Notes: a model not told the origin generated them from the sequence alone. Positions 17,174-26,784 are shown, numbered from the stretch's first letter. The stretch is 64,000 nt of DNA from CAJXMH01 sp040220135 (GCA_040220135.1 JAVJTT010000021.1:186001-250000), one strand, 5' to 3'. Numbers and translations: made by a program.

Positions 17174-18781
17174 ATGCATTATCGATTATTGTTTCTACTA
17201 TTTCTAAACTGTCTTTTTCTAAATGCACAAGTTACGCTTAGCAAAAAGGTAGTGCTCGAAGAGGGTATCGCTTTAGCTACCAACATTTATTTGCCTAACT
17301 CTAAGGGTCAGTTTTCTTGCATCTTGATTAGAACCCCTTACAACAAGCAAGGAGCAGATATTTTTGCACAATATTTTCAGAAAAAGGGATTTGCAGTGGT
17401 GGTTCAAGATGTTCGTGGCAAATATGAATCGGAGGGAGAGTTTATTCCCTTTATTCACGAATACGAAGATGGTCTGCAAACTTTAGACTGGATCACTCAA
17501 CAGCCTTGGTCCAATCAATCTGTGGGCATGTGGGGTTCATCCTATTTGGCTTATTCGGCACTTATTCTGGCTCAATACCAACACCCGGCTTTAAAAAGTG
17601 TGTTTGCGCTTTCCGGCTGGATCGAAGGGGAGGAGATCAATAATCCCGGGGGTGCTTTTCATCAGATGTTGGTGATTCCTTGGTTGTTGTTCGAAGGAAA
17701 GCAATCGGCTCAGTCTATTGCCGGCATGGACTTAGAAGAGCTCTTTTCCCATTTACCACTGAAGGAAGCCACTCCTAGTATGGAGTTCTTAAGCAAACTT
17801 GATTCTGAAAAACGAAATAAGGAACAAGCCTTTAATTACCAAAGGGTTGATATCCCAATCATGCAAATCGGAGGTTGGTTTGACTTTGCTACTAATGCTT
17901 CGCTCAGTGCTTATCAAAAAATCAAAAGTTCAGGAACCCAGCAGAAGCTCGTTCTAGGGGCTTGGTATCACAATCAGATCTATGATGAAAACAAAAGAAT
18001 TGGTGAGTATCGATTACCTCCGGAAGGTAGAATGAACTTAGACCAACTATTAGCAAAGGCTGCTGAATGGTTTGATCAAACCTTAAATCAAGAGGATGGT
18101 GTTGAATCGGGGGTAGAGTATTACGTTTTATATGAAAACGCTTGGCGGCAAGCTGAAGCCTGGCCTCCGGAAAACAACATTTCTAAAGAATTCTTTTTAA
18201 AAGCTGATAGCTTAAGCAGCAGGATACCTGATTTTGAGACATCACAGTATGAGTTTACATATGATCCAAATGAGCCGACTCCCACTCTTGGTGGTGCCAA
18301 TTTTCATTTCTTTTTAAATACCATCGGAATTCAGGAACAAAGCAAAATTGAGCAGCGAGAGGATGTACTCTCCTTTAGTACCTCTGAATTCGACTCTGAT
18401 CAAATTTATGCCGGAGAGGTTGAAGTCGAGCTTTTTGTCTCTAGTGAAGGCTTGGGAACCGACTTTACGGCAAAGCTTTGTAAGCTTGATACTGCAGGGA
18501 AAGTATGGAATTTGGTAGATGGTATTCAACGCCTTGATTCCTCGCTTGACTTGACTGAGCCGCAAAAGGTTAAAATCAAACTGGGAAATGTAGCCTTTCA
18601 AATAAAAGAGGGAGAAAAATTGAAGTTACTTATTTCTAGCAGCAATTTTCCAAAATTCAACCGCAATCCCAATACCGGAATTGATCCCATGGATGCGATA
18701 CACTTAAAAGCGGTGCGACAAACTATATTTCACAACCCACTTCAGCTTTCTAAACTTACCTTATATCAATTGATCCCATGA
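17174..18781 (+). CDS. CocE/NonD-family exported hydrolase (S15-like)
   Basis: The protein has a signal peptide (MHYRLLFLLFLNCLFLNAQ). The catalytic alpha/beta-hydrolase core has VVQDVRGKYESEGEF, GMWGSSYLAYSALI (nucleophile Ser), GGWFDFATNASL (Asp) and LVLGAWYHNQ (His region). The C-terminal third is the jelly-roll domain of the X-Pro dipeptidyl-peptidase/CocE family. Typical substrates are esters or N-terminal X-Pro peptides or acylated antibiotics; the real one is unknown. I chose ATG 17174 over the TTG at 17156 because the signal peptide starts there. The stop overlaps the ATG of the next gene (ATGA), so they are translationally coupled. Confidence 0.9.
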   Translation: MHYRLLFLLFLNCLFLNAQVTLSKKVVLEEGIALATNIYLPNSKGQFSCILIRTPYNKQGADIFAQYFQKKGFAVVVQDVRGKYESEGEFIPFIHEYEDGLQTLDWITQQPWSNQSVGMWGSSYLAYSALILAQYQHPALKSVFALSGWIEGEEINNPGGAFHQMLVIPWLLFEGKQSAQSIAGMDLEELFSHLPLKEATPSMEFLSKLDSEKRNKEQAFNYQRVDIPIMQIGGWFDFATNASLSAYQKIKSSGTQQKLVLGAWYHNQIYDENKRIGEYRLPPEGRMNLDQLLAKAAEWFDQTLNQEDGVESGVEYYVLYENAWRQAEAWPPENNISKEFFLKADSLSSRIPDFETSQYEFTYDPNEPTPTLGGANFHFFLNTIGIQEQSKIEQREDVLSFSTSEFDSDQIYAGEVEVELFVSSEGLGTDFTAKLCKLDTAGKVWNLVDGIQRLDSSLDLTEPQKVKIKLGNVAFQIKEGEKLKLLISSSNFPKFNRNPNTGIDPMDAIHLKAVRQTIFHNPLQLSKLTLYQLIP

Positions 18782-19740
18782 TTAGAATCAGTTTGCTTCT
18801 CTGTATGACTTGTTTGTTGACTTTCGTAAAAGCTCAAAATAAATCCTTGAAAGAGGCTGAAGGTTTATTTGATCAATCAGCCTTTCAGGAAACCATAGAT
18901 TTCATTGCCGGCTTAGAGGAAAAGTCGAGCGAACATTTAGTGTTGCAAGGGAGAGCCTATTTTGAATTGAAAGATTTTGACAAGGCTATTGAAACCCTAG
19001 AAAGCTGTGTTGACTTGGATTCAAAAAGCGTTGAATGTCTTTATTGGTTGGGAGCGAGCAACATTGAAGCCTTACAAGCCGATGAGAATTTTTTCAAGAA
19101 AGGTATTTATGCGTTCGATGCGCTTTCTTCCTTACAAGAAGCTATTGAGCTAAAGCCGGATCACTTAAAAGCTAGAACGCGCTTCGTCAATTATTACATC
19201 AATGCACCACTTATTGCAGGCGGGAGTATCAACAAAGCAAAGGAGCAAGCAAAGGCAGTGATGAACTATGATTCAAACTTGGGAAATCAGTTAATTGCTT
19301 CTATTTATTTGAAAAACGAAGAATACGATCAGGCAGAAGCCATTTACCTGAGAACCATAAACGAAAATAGAGCCACAGAAAAGGTGTATTATCTGCTTTC
19401 TGAAATTTGTAGAGAAAGAAACGATTATCCCAAAGCCTTTCAATACTTAGACAGCTCATTGAAACACTATCCTGACTATAAAATGGCGCATTATCAATAT
19501 GCTAAGTTGGCTGTGCTGACGAATCAAAATATAGAGCAGGGAATAAAACACATAAAAACTTACCTCATTGATGATCAAGATGAAAGCCTGCCCGGAAAGC
19601 ATTGGGCCTTTCTCCGTTTAGGACAGTTACTTCAAACAAAAGAAGAACAGAAAGCAGCCCGACAGGCTTTTGAGAGTTCATTGAATGAAAATGCTGATTT
19701 TAAGCAAGCGAAAGAAGCTTTAAAGGGTTTAAGTGATTAA
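18778..19740 (+). CDS. Exported TPR protein
   Basis: The 320-residue protein has a signal peptide (residues 1-20, ending VKAQ). It then carries about six tetratricopeptide hairpins, for example LQGRAYFELKDFDKAIETLE, LVNQ-type spacer, YLKNEEYDQAEAIYLR, YLLSEICRERNDYPKAF and FLRLGQLLQTKEEQKAARQ. It is probably a periplasmic scaffold or part of an envelope complex. It overlaps the CocE-like hydrolase by four bases, so the two products are probably made together; a direct functional link is an inference from this coupling only. Confidence 0.87.
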   Translation: MIRISLLLCMTCLLTFVKAQNKSLKEAEGLFDQSAFQETIDFIAGLEEKSSEHLVLQGRAYFELKDFDKAIETLESCVDLDSKSVECLYWLGASNIEALQADENFFKKGIYAFDALSSLQEAIELKPDHLKARTRFVNYYINAPLIAGGSINKAKEQAKAVMNYDSNLGNQLIASIYLKNEEYDQAEAIYLRTINENRATEKVYYLLSEICRERNDYPKAFQYLDSSLKHYPDYKMAHYQYAKLAVLTNQNIEQGIKHIKTYLIDDQDESLPGKHWAFLRLGQLLQTKEEQKAARQAFESSLNENADFKQAKEALKGLSD

Positions 19741-19926
19741 AGAAGGAAAATAAGTAAGGCGTTGAGACTTTTTTCATTGAGCAGAAATATGCTTTATTAT
19801 GCGCTGCAGTATGCAGAATAACAAAATTTTGAGCATGGAAAGTTTAATTTCTATTTAAAAAAGCTGCACGACATTTTGGACATTTATTTCTGAAAATGCT
19901 GTAAAATAAATTTCTTTTCATAGTCT

Positions 19927-20784
19927 TTATATCTTATCAGCCTCCTGTTTTAAAAAGTTATGTACTCTATGCACTCCTGTTCTCGGTGTTATATTATCCT
20001 GAGCACCCATGCTTAGGAAGAACTCAAAAGGACCGTAAGTTTTAGAAGAAGTAAACACCCTTAATAAATAGATAATCAATTTCCTAACCCAATCTGGCAA
20101 ATGAATAATTTTAGTCGGTTTGTTACACGCATTAAGCGCCATCTCAGCAATTTCATTTTGAGTGAGGAGGTCAGGTCCCCCAACCAACAATTCCTTCTGA
20201 TTAGAATCGATTGATTCTATAATAGCTGCTGCTAGATCTATCCCATGAATAGGGTTTAACTTGTAATTTCCTTTCCCAAATAGATAGACCTTGCCCTTTT
20301 GAGCCATGTCTAAGAAGTCTTTAAGATCAGAGAAAAAACCATTTGGACGAACGATCAAATAGTCCATTCCTGAAGCTTTTAATTCATCCACAAACTTTTC
20401 CTTGGCTTCAGTAATCTTTAAATGGCGCATCTTATCTCCATTTATAACCGAAACATAGATAAACTTCTTGATACCTGCCTTTTGAGCTTCATGGAGTAGA
20501 TTGAGGTTGGCTTGATAATCAACCTCCATGTAGCTAAGCCCATCTTTTTGACGGGTGATGCCAAGGCTTGAAATTAGGATCTCAGCGCCTTTCAGCTTAC
20601 CGCTAAGTGTTTCCGGCTTGGTCGCTTCAGCTTGGATGATCTGAGAAGTTTCTAATCCTTGTTTAAGTAGTTTCTTTTCGTTTCTAGCCAAGGCTTGAAA
20701 AGATGCATTTTGGGCCTGTAGTTCTTTTAAAAGGTGACTGCCTAAATAGCCTGTGGCACCGGTAACGATAATCTTTTTCATCAA
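19927..20784 (-). CDS. NAD(P)-binding atypical SDR (NmrA/NDUFA9-like)
   Basis: VTGATGYLGSHLL at 7-19 is the GxxGxxG dinucleotide site. KFIYVSVINGD and YLIVRPNGFF are strands of the atypical SDR core, and the usual YxxxK is not obvious (AKEKFVDEL is at that place). The C-terminal part ends with a possible membrane-associated helix (WVRKLIIYLLRVF). Relatives act as oxidoreductases, sugar-nucleotide epimerases or NAD(P) sensors; substrate unknown. It starts with two adjacent ATG codons. Single-gene unit. Confidence 0.87.
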   Translation of the reverse strand: MMKKIIVTGATGYLGSHLLKELQAQNASFQALARNEKKLLKQGLETSQIIQAEATKPETLSGKLKGAEILISSLGITRQKDGLSYMEVDYQANLNLLHEAQKAGIKKFIYVSVINGDKMRHLKITEAKEKFVDELKASGMDYLIVRPNGFFSDLKDFLDMAQKGKVYLFGKGNYKLNPIHGIDLAAAIIESIDSNQKELLVGGPDLLTQNEIAEMALNACNKPTKIIHLPDWVRKLIIYLLRVFTSSKTYGPFEFFLSMGAQDNITPRTGVHRVHNFLKQEADKI

Positions 20785-21013
20785 ATGGTTTCTTGAGGTT
20801 TAAAGCCCCAAAATTCCATGCAATTGAGTAAGTAGTCGTCTTGGATTACAACTTAGGTCGTATTTTTTAGCAATTCAAACTTATACTTCTGATAGCTAGG
20901 GTATTAATCTTGTTAGTTCGAATCTACTTTCAATAAGTCCTAAATCTCACATTCAACTAATTTCGGACGATAGCTGCGGTGCTTAATCTCAGTTTTGCCT
21001 AAAAAATACAATC

Positions 21014-22156
21014 ATGAAATCAGCTATTTATTTACTCTTCACCTTATTCTTATCCTCTTTAATAATGGCTCAAAGCAAACAGGAGAAAGTAATCCGTAAG
21101 CTTGACAAGCTCATTGAAAAGCAATTAAAGCAAAAGGAGATTCACAATGTTTATTTGTCTGTTTATTCATCATCCAAGAATTTTGAATGGCAGGCTGCCA
21201 AAGGAACTTTTAAAGATGGGAGGGAAGTAAGCCTTAAGCATCCCTTTTATACTGCCAGTGTAGGCAAAACCTTCACGGCAACTGCCATCGGCATCCTAGT
21301 CGATCAAGGCAAGCTTAGTTTCGAGGATCCCATTGCCAATTACTTATCTGAGGAAATTATGCAGGGCCTACACACCCTGAATGGAGCAGACTATGGAGAT
21401 TCTATCCGGATTGCGCATTTGTTACAACATACTTCAGGCTTAGCCGATTATTTTGGAGAGCCTAAGGACAATACCCCCTCAATGCTTGAGCAAATAAGCA
21501 CAGACACGAATCACTTTTGGCAAGCCATGGAGTTGATCACCTTTTACAAAGCGCATTTCAAGCCCTTATTTGCTCCCGGTGATTCCTATTTTTATACCGA
21601 CACTGAATATATTTTATTGGGCCTGATCGTAGAAGAGGTTAGTGGAATTCCCTTTCATGATTTTCTGAGCAAGCACATCTTCGAACCTCTAGAGATGAAG
21701 CATACCTACCTGAATCAACGGTCAAAACCTATGCAATCTTCTGCTGCCATGGCAGAAATGTACAATGGTGAACAAGAGCTAAGTCGCTTTAAAAGTTTAA
21801 GCGCAGATTGGGCCGGAGGAGCAATTGTTTCTACCGGTAAAGAGTTGATCAACTTTCATCAAGCTTTACTCATTGGCAACTTGGTGTCAGAACAGACTTT
21901 AAAACAAATGCAAGACTGGCTTTCTGAATCAAAAGGCATGGATTATGGCTATGGACTTCGTAAAATTGACTTTAAAGAATTGGCGCCTATATTGCCAAAC
22001 TGGGAAGTCATTGGACACTCCGGTCTAAATGGTACTTTTATGTATTACTGCCCCGAGCTGGATGTGTACCTAAGCGGTACTCTAAATCAATTACAAGCCT
22101 CAAAAGAGTCAGTTGTTTTTATGGTTAAAGTGCTGATGACTCTAAAAAAACTTTAG
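21014..22156 (+). CDS. Serine hydrolase of the beta-lactamase/class C family
   Basis: The 380-residue protein has a signal peptide (ending LIMAQ). SVGK at 82-85 is the SxxK catalytic motif. YFYTDTEYILLG matches the second motif but shows YTD where YxN is usual. GHSGLNGTF is the third motif (HSG in place of KTG). The fold is that of D-Ala-D-Ala carboxypeptidases, esterases and class C beta-lactamases; in Bacteroidota such periplasmic members are mostly esterases or peptidases of unknown substrate. Ten bases separate it from the convergent regulator gene. Confidence 0.88.
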   Translation: MKSAIYLLFTLFLSSLIMAQSKQEKVIRKLDKLIEKQLKQKEIHNVYLSVYSSSKNFEWQAAKGTFKDGREVSLKHPFYTASVGKTFTATAIGILVDQGKLSFEDPIANYLSEEIMQGLHTLNGADYGDSIRIAHLLQHTSGLADYFGEPKDNTPSMLEQISTDTNHFWQAMELITFYKAHFKPLFAPGDSYFYTDTEYILLGLIVEEVSGIPFHDFLSKHIFEPLEMKHTYLNQRSKPMQSSAAMAEMYNGEQELSRFKSLSADWAGGAIVSTGKELINFHQALLIGNLVSEQTLKQMQDWLSESKGMDYGYGLRKIDFKELAPILPNWEVIGHSGLNGTFMYYCPELDVYLSGTLNQLQASKESVVFMVKVLMTLKKL

Positions 22157-22165
22157 CCCATAGGC

Positions 22166-23938
22166 TTAAGCCCTTTGTTGCTTTAGCCAAGCCTTAGGGG
22201 TTAATCCGGTTGATTTCTTGAAAAAATCATTGAAGACCGATTTAGAGGTAAAGCCGCTTTCAAATGCTAAGCCTAGTAGCGTAAGGTGACTGTTTTTAGG
22301 ATCTACCGCCAACTTTTGAAAAGCTTCCAAGCGATAGCTATTGATGTATTCATTGAAGTTTTTACCAAGCTTTTCATTCAACAACCAAGATAGCTTATTG
22401 GGGTGAAGATCGAGCAGTTCTGCTAATTTCTTAAGGGTTAGATCATTACTCAGATAGCACTCTTCTTCCAGCATCGATCTATGTAGCTCTTTTTGATAAA
22501 ATTCGACTTCAGTATCTTCTAAAACGGATTTAGAGTCTAACTTTGGTTTAGACTCAATTGATTGAAGACACTCAAAAGGAAAGTACTTTTCTACAAGGCT
22601 TTGAAAATCAAGCTTGTCCCTAAGTTTAGTGAGGAAAGGTTCATGCTTGAAATTGATTACCAGTCCGAATTGTTCACTGGTCTGTTTCTCCAGAAGTTTT
22701 AACGCTTTACCCTCGTCCAATTGGGCTAACAAATAAAGGTCCCAGGCAAACAATGGACTGGGTTTCGACTCATGGAATTGATCGATAAGTCTATCCGCCT
22801 CTCTACGATCAATGGAATTGCCTTTTAAAACTTCCATTAAAAGATAACAGATTGGATCGATAGAGGGAAAGTCAGGTTGGTTATAAAGCTCTTCTAATCT
22901 GCCAAGATGCAGATAACAGGAAATTTTTAGTTGAATTGCCAAGGCAAAAGAAGGATCTAGTTCTAAGGATTTTTCAATTAGTTCTAAGGCTTGGTCATAT
23001 TTCTTTTGTAAATAAAAGCTATTTGCTTTTGTATAAAAGTGGTTTGGAGACAATGGGTCTGAAACCAGACTAGTATTTATAGCACGAAGGGCGGAATCAA
23101 AGTCGCCAATAGCGGTATAAACCTCCGCAAGACATTCGTTAATATCGGGTTCATCAGGGTTGATCTGAAGTGCCTTTTGCAGGTATTCGTATGCGGTTTT
23201 GTAGTGCCAAAGACCCCAGAACTCCTGTGTAGCCATGCAATGATAGGCGTAAACACTCTCTATATCTATGGCTTTGCCTTTAGCAAAATAAAACTCAGCT
23301 TTTTGGAAAGCCACTGCACGATTCATGTAGCCCCATGATCCTAGCAACCCATAGCAAAGACCTGCTCCAAAGTAAGCTAGGTCATATTTAGGGTCTTGCT
23401 TGATGCAATCCTCAAAATACTGGGCCCCACGAGCAATGTCTTCAAGGTTCCATTTTTTAAGGTAAAACCTTCCCTTCAAATAAAGTTCATAAGCTTCAAT
23501 ATTCTTGGTAGAGGATTCTACCAATTGATCCTGAATATTCAAGTGGCCGAAATTCTCTCGAATTTTATCGGCAATAATTAAGCTAATCTCATCTTGGAGC
23601 TCAAATATATCGGAGAGCTTTCTATCAAAAGACTCAGACCAGATGTGAAATCCTTTGTCGGTTCTTATCAGCTGGGCTGTAATTCTAATTCGATTTCCTG
23701 ATTTTCTTATGCTGCCTTCCAAAACTGTACTTACACCAAGCTTGTTGCCAATACTCCTTACATCTTCTTTTTTATCCTTAAAAATAAACGAAGAAGTTCT
23801 AGCTGTCACCTTTAATCCCCCGATTTTACTCAAGGCATAAATGATCTCTTCGGTCATCCCATCAGCGAAGTACTCATTTTCTTCATCTGAACTTAAATTC
23901 TTTAAGGGAAGAACGGCTATGGATTTTTGGTCGATCAA
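22166..23938 (-). CDS. TolB-like/TPR/AraC-type regulator, paralogue 1
   Basis: A regulator of 590 residues from the TTG at 23938. The N-terminal domain (about 1-130) is the TolB/FlgO-like module found before TPRs: SIAVLPLKNLSSDEENEYF, DGMTEEIIYALSKI, VLEGSIRKSGNRIRIT and DIFELQDEIS. TPR hairpins fill about 150-370. The end is an AraC-type DNA-binding domain (about 500-590: LLNEKLGKNFNEYINSYR, GFTSKSVFNDFFKKSTGLTP). There is no membrane segment, so it is probably cytosolic. An ATG at 23986 would add 16 residues, but the downstream paralogue starts at the same TTG-Ile-Asp-Gln codons with a stop just before, and both share a 13-bp upstream motif, so TTG is the better start. Confidence 0.88.
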   Translation of the reverse strand: MIDQKSIAVLPLKNLSSDEENEYFADGMTEEIIYALSKIGGLKVTARTSSFIFKDKKEDVRSIGNKLGVSTVLEGSIRKSGNRIRITAQLIRTDKGFHIWSESFDRKLSDIFELQDEISLIIADKIRENFGHLNIQDQLVESSTKNIEAYELYLKGRFYLKKWNLEDIARGAQYFEDCIKQDPKYDLAYFGAGLCYGLLGSWGYMNRAVAFQKAEFYFAKGKAIDIESVYAYHCMATQEFWGLWHYKTAYEYLQKALQINPDEPDINECLAEVYTAIGDFDSALRAINTSLVSDPLSPNHFYTKANSFYLQKKYDQALELIEKSLELDPSFALAIQLKISCYLHLGRLEELYNQPDFPSIDPICYLLMEVLKGNSIDRREADRLIDQFHESKPSPLFAWDLYLLAQLDEGKALKLLEKQTSEQFGLVINFKHEPFLTKLRDKLDFQSLVEKYFPFECLQSIESKPKLDSKSVLEDTEVEFYQKELHRSMLEEECYLSNDLTLKKLAELLDLHPNKLSWLLNEKLGKNFNEYINSYRLEAFQKLAVDPKNSHLTLLGLAFESGFTSKSVFNDFFKKSTGLTPKAWLKQQRA

Positions 23939-23955
23939 GGTAAGGGAATAAGTCT

Positions 23956-23968
23956 CTAAAAATACATA
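23956..23968 (-). promoter_or_regulatory. Shared promoter-like motif before paralogue 1
   Basis: On the coding strand TATGTATTTTTAG, about 18 bases before the TTG start. The identical 13-mer lies at the same distance before paralogue 2. TATTTTTA resembles the Bacteroidota -7 box TAnnTTTG. Confidence 0.5.
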
Positions 23969-24082
23969 GCTCATCCAATATCCCAAAAATTAATTTAAAC
24001 GCATAGCAAGAGGAAGTGATCAAGCCGAAATTGTCCAGTATTAAAACGTCTAATGGCTTTAAAAAGGCTATAGTGGCAAGGC

Positions 24083-25852
24083 TTAAGCCCTTTGTTGCTT
24101 CAACCAGGCCTTAGGGGTTAAACCGGTTGATTTCTTGAAAAAATCATTGAAGACCGATTTTGATTTAAAGCCACTTTCATAAGCCAAGCCTAGCAAGGTA
24201 AGGTGGCTGTTTTTAGGGTCTACCGCCAACTTTTGAAAAGCTTCCAAGCGATAGCCATTGAGGTATTCATTGAAGTTCTTGCCTAGAAATTCATTGAGTA
24301 AATAAGATAGCTTATTGGAATTGGTGTCAATGCTTTCTGCGGTGGAACGCAAAGTCATGGAGTTATCTAGAAAAGCCATTTGCTTTTCCATCAGCTCATT
24401 CAGCTTATGGATCAAAGGCGCAGCTTCTTCCTTACTCAGCAAAGTACTTTTTTCAGTTTTAGTTGGGAACTCTAGTTCTGAACCACGACCGATCAAGTTG
24501 GTTGAGGCCAGTTCTTGAAAAACAGCAGATTCAGCCAGGGGCTGCAATAAGGGGTGCGTTTTAAAATTGACATACTGTCCCATTTTTCGCTCCACGGCAT
24601 CCTTTAATTCCGCTTCAGCTTCTGCTATTCGTTTGGCGTAAATCTTAAGGAAAAGGGTCCAAGGAAAGAGCGGAATGGGAACCTCTCGCTTTAATTCCTC
24701 ATCAATCGTTTTCGAGAGAATTTCATTGCGTTTATGAAAAAAATCAAAGAGTAATTTGCAAGCTTCCGGACGCTCAGCAAAAGGAGTATGCTCCAAATAA
24801 TCACGCAAGTCTTCCTCCTTGCCCTGATGGATCAAACACAGTTGCTTCAAGGCAATAGCATGTGTAAAGTTTGGATCTAAATGAAGCGCTTGGTCTACAA
24901 AATATTCCGCCTCTTTTAAATCTTGCTTTAAGTAAAAGATATTGGCTTTAGTGAAGAAGTGATTGGCAGAAAGCGGGTTGATCTGCAGGATCTTTTCCAC
25001 ATGCTTCAACGCATTCTCAAAGTCGCCTACTGCCGTGTATAATTCAACCAAGCCTTCCTCTGCTTCAGTGTATTTGGGACTTAGCCGAATGGCCTTCAGG
25101 TAATTTTCTTGCCCTTTTTGAAAATCCCAATGCCCCCAAAAACTCAAAGTAGCTTGCGCATAATAGCCTAAAGCCGATTGATCATCAAGGGAAAAACCCT
25201 GATTAATATGTTCTTCAGCCTGCACCAAGAGGGAAGGATCAGGCCACCAAGAACCCGCCATGGCATAACAATAAGCCAATCCAAAATGTGGGTCTGCATA
25301 AGTGGGGTCCATGGCAATACAAGCTGAATAAAGTTCTATCGCTTTCTGAATGCCTTCTTCGTCCCATTTTAAATGGTTAAAGCGGCCTTTAAGATAGGTG
25401 TTATAGGCTTCCACATTAGAAGTTGCGGTTTTAACCAAATGACTTTTTATTCTCAAATGACCAAAATTCTCTCTAATCTTATCGGCGACCAAGAGGCTGA
25501 TCTCATCTTGCAACTCAAATACATCATCCAATTGGCGGTCAAAATTTTCAGACCAAATGTGAAAGCCATTATCTGTTCTGATCAATTGAGTGGTCACCCT
25601 AATTCGCTTTCCCGCTTTTCGAATGCTTCCCTCTAATACCGTGCTCACGCCAAGCTGATTCCCGATTATTCTGACATCTTCTTTTTTATTCTTAAAAACA
25701 AAGGAAGAGGTTCTAGCGGTCACCTTTAAGCCTTTTACTTTACTCAAGGCATTAATGATCTCTTCGGTCATGCCATCGGCGAAATACTCATTTTCCGGGT
25801 CGGAACTAAGGTTTTCTAGGGGTAGTACGGCTATTGATTTCTGATCGATCAA
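24083..25852 (-). CDS. TolB-like/TPR/AraC-type regulator, paralogue 2
   Basis: A 589-residue regulator with the same three-part layout as its neighbour: TolB-like module (SIAVLPLENLSSDPENEYF, DGMTEEIINALSKV), TPRs at about 150-370 and an AraC-type helix-turn-helix pair at about 500-589. The start must be TTG at 25852, because an in-frame TAA lies three codons upstream. The two genes are nearly identical at both protein ends (the last 40 residues differ at few positions) but have diverged strongly in the middle. This fits an old tandem duplication with conserved DNA-binding and sensor-coupling ends and a specialised TPR region. It is divergent from the outer-membrane protein gene at 26.1 kb and may control it. 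Confidence 0.88.
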   Translation of the reverse strand: MIDQKSIAVLPLENLSSDPENEYFADGMTEEIINALSKVKGLKVTARTSSFVFKNKKEDVRIIGNQLGVSTVLEGSIRKAGKRIRVTTQLIRTDNGFHIWSENFDRQLDDVFELQDEISLLVADKIRENFGHLRIKSHLVKTATSNVEAYNTYLKGRFNHLKWDEEGIQKAIELYSACIAMDPTYADPHFGLAYCYAMAGSWWPDPSLLVQAEEHINQGFSLDDQSALGYYAQATLSFWGHWDFQKGQENYLKAIRLSPKYTEAEEGLVELYTAVGDFENALKHVEKILQINPLSANHFFTKANIFYLKQDLKEAEYFVDQALHLDPNFTHAIALKQLCLIHQGKEEDLRDYLEHTPFAERPEACKLLFDFFHKRNEILSKTIDEELKREVPIPLFPWTLFLKIYAKRIAEAEAELKDAVERKMGQYVNFKTHPLLQPLAESAVFQELASTNLIGRGSELEFPTKTEKSTLLSKEEAAPLIHKLNELMEKQMAFLDNSMTLRSTAESIDTNSNKLSYLLNEFLGKNFNEYLNGYRLEAFQKLAVDPKNSHLTLLGLAYESGFKSKSVFNDFFKKSTGLTPKAWLKQQRA

Positions 25853-25869
25853 GGTTTGGAGTTAAGGCG

Positions 25870-25882
25870 CTAAAAATACATA
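25870..25882 (-). promoter_or_regulatory. Shared promoter-like motif before paralogue 2
   Basis: Exact copy of the 13-mer found before paralogue 1, in the same orientation and about the same distance from the TTG codon, while the surrounding bases differ. This supports both the promoter role and the TTG starts. Confidence 0.5.
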
Positions 25883-25943
25883 CTTCCCCCTTTGCGGCCA
25901 AAATAATTAAAGCATGGAGGGTAGAAGTGGCAGATCATAAAAA

Positions 25944-25985
25944 GTCCTGATTTTCATGAAAGCGTCCGTTTCTTCATTTCAGGAC
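25944..25985. promoter_or_regulatory. 42-bp interrupted inverted repeat between divergent genes
   Basis: GTCCTGA at 25944-25950 pairs with TCAGGAC at 25979-25985, and inside it TGAAAgCG pairs with CGTTTCttCA. No T run. It lies between paralogue 2 and the outer-membrane protein gene, so it is a candidate operator or leader structure. Confidence 0.4.
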
Positions 25986-26096
25986 GCACAGGCTTTGAGT
26001 TCCACGCACCTTTGCCCCGTCAAATAAAATAAAAATCATGGGCTTATGATGCCCGACCTAACAACAAACAATTATTAACCACTTAAAACTAAAGTC

Positions 26097-26750
26097 ATGA
26101 AAAAATTAAGTTTCGCCATTCTGCTCATTATCTATTACAGTTTAACTGCTATTGCACAAGATAATGACAGCACTAAAAAGGAAGAAGTGAAGTACAAGTA
26201 TCGAATCAGTACGCCCATAATCGCTTATCCTCAATACTTGGATCAACCTTGGAACGATAAAACCAATACCCAACACTTTGAACTGCACATCAAGCGCAAT
26301 TTAGATAATAAGAACATCATTGGAGTAAAATTAGCTACTTGGCGTTTGTTCCAACCCATGGGCATTCAATTTAGTGATGGATTATTAGACAAGGTAGATT
26401 CCGGGAGCGAATTCTATCCTGGGTTTGTCAGACATAGTGGAATCGGGCTTTCTTACCAAAGAATGTTGTGGAAAGGGCTCTTTAGCACAGTTGAAGTCTT
26501 GCCGCAATATAAAGTCTATCTAGATGAAGACAATAAGAAGATCGACGATGGATTCAAACTGTACACTTCGGTTCATATTGGTTACCACATTGCTTTTGGA
26601 AAGAGCAAACGCTTCTTTATAGAACCACAGGTACATGGGCAGTTTTGGATTTTTGACACCGAAGCACCGGAAGCATTCAAAAAGCTAGACGATAAATGGG
26701 ATGATCATTTTCTCTTTGAACCCAACCTTTATTTTGGAGTGAATTTTTAA
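26097..26750 (+). CDS. Hypothetical outer-membrane beta-barrel-like protein
   Basis: The 217-residue protein has a signal peptide (residues 1-21, ending AIAQ). The rest alternates short beta strands with aromatic residues (HFELHIKRNL, IGVKLATWRLF, FSTVEVLPQYKVYL, LYTSVHIGYHIAFG, FFIEPQVHGQFWIF) and ends FEPNLYFGVNF, a terminal aromatic residue typical of barrel proteins inserted by BamA. Function unknown. Decayed copies of its 3' end lie at 30.35-30.51 kb and 38.39-38.44 kb, so the family has been duplicated and lost in this region. It is read divergently from the regulator paralogue 2. Confidence 0.78.
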   Translation: MKKLSFAILLIIYYSLTAIAQDNDSTKKEEVKYKYRISTPIIAYPQYLDQPWNDKTNTQHFELHIKRNLDNKNIIGVKLATWRLFQPMGIQFSDGLLDKVDSGSEFYPGFVRHSGIGLSYQRMLWKGLFSTVEVLPQYKVYLDEDNKKIDDGFKLYTSVHIGYHIAFGKSKRFFIEPQVHGQFWIFDTEAPEAFKKLDDKWDDHFLFEPNLYFGVNF

Positions 26751-26784
26751 ACCATTTCAAAAAAATCAACACAACCATAGCAAA

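Noticed and set aside
20895..20925. TAGTTCGAATCTA, similar to a tRNA T arm
   Set aside because: Only a three-base stem forms and no D arm, anticodon arm or acceptor stem fits around it.
23939..23986. Upstream ATG start at 23986 for regulator paralogue 1
   Set aside because: The paralogue has a stop at the equivalent place, and the shared 13-bp promoter motif lies downstream of this ATG.
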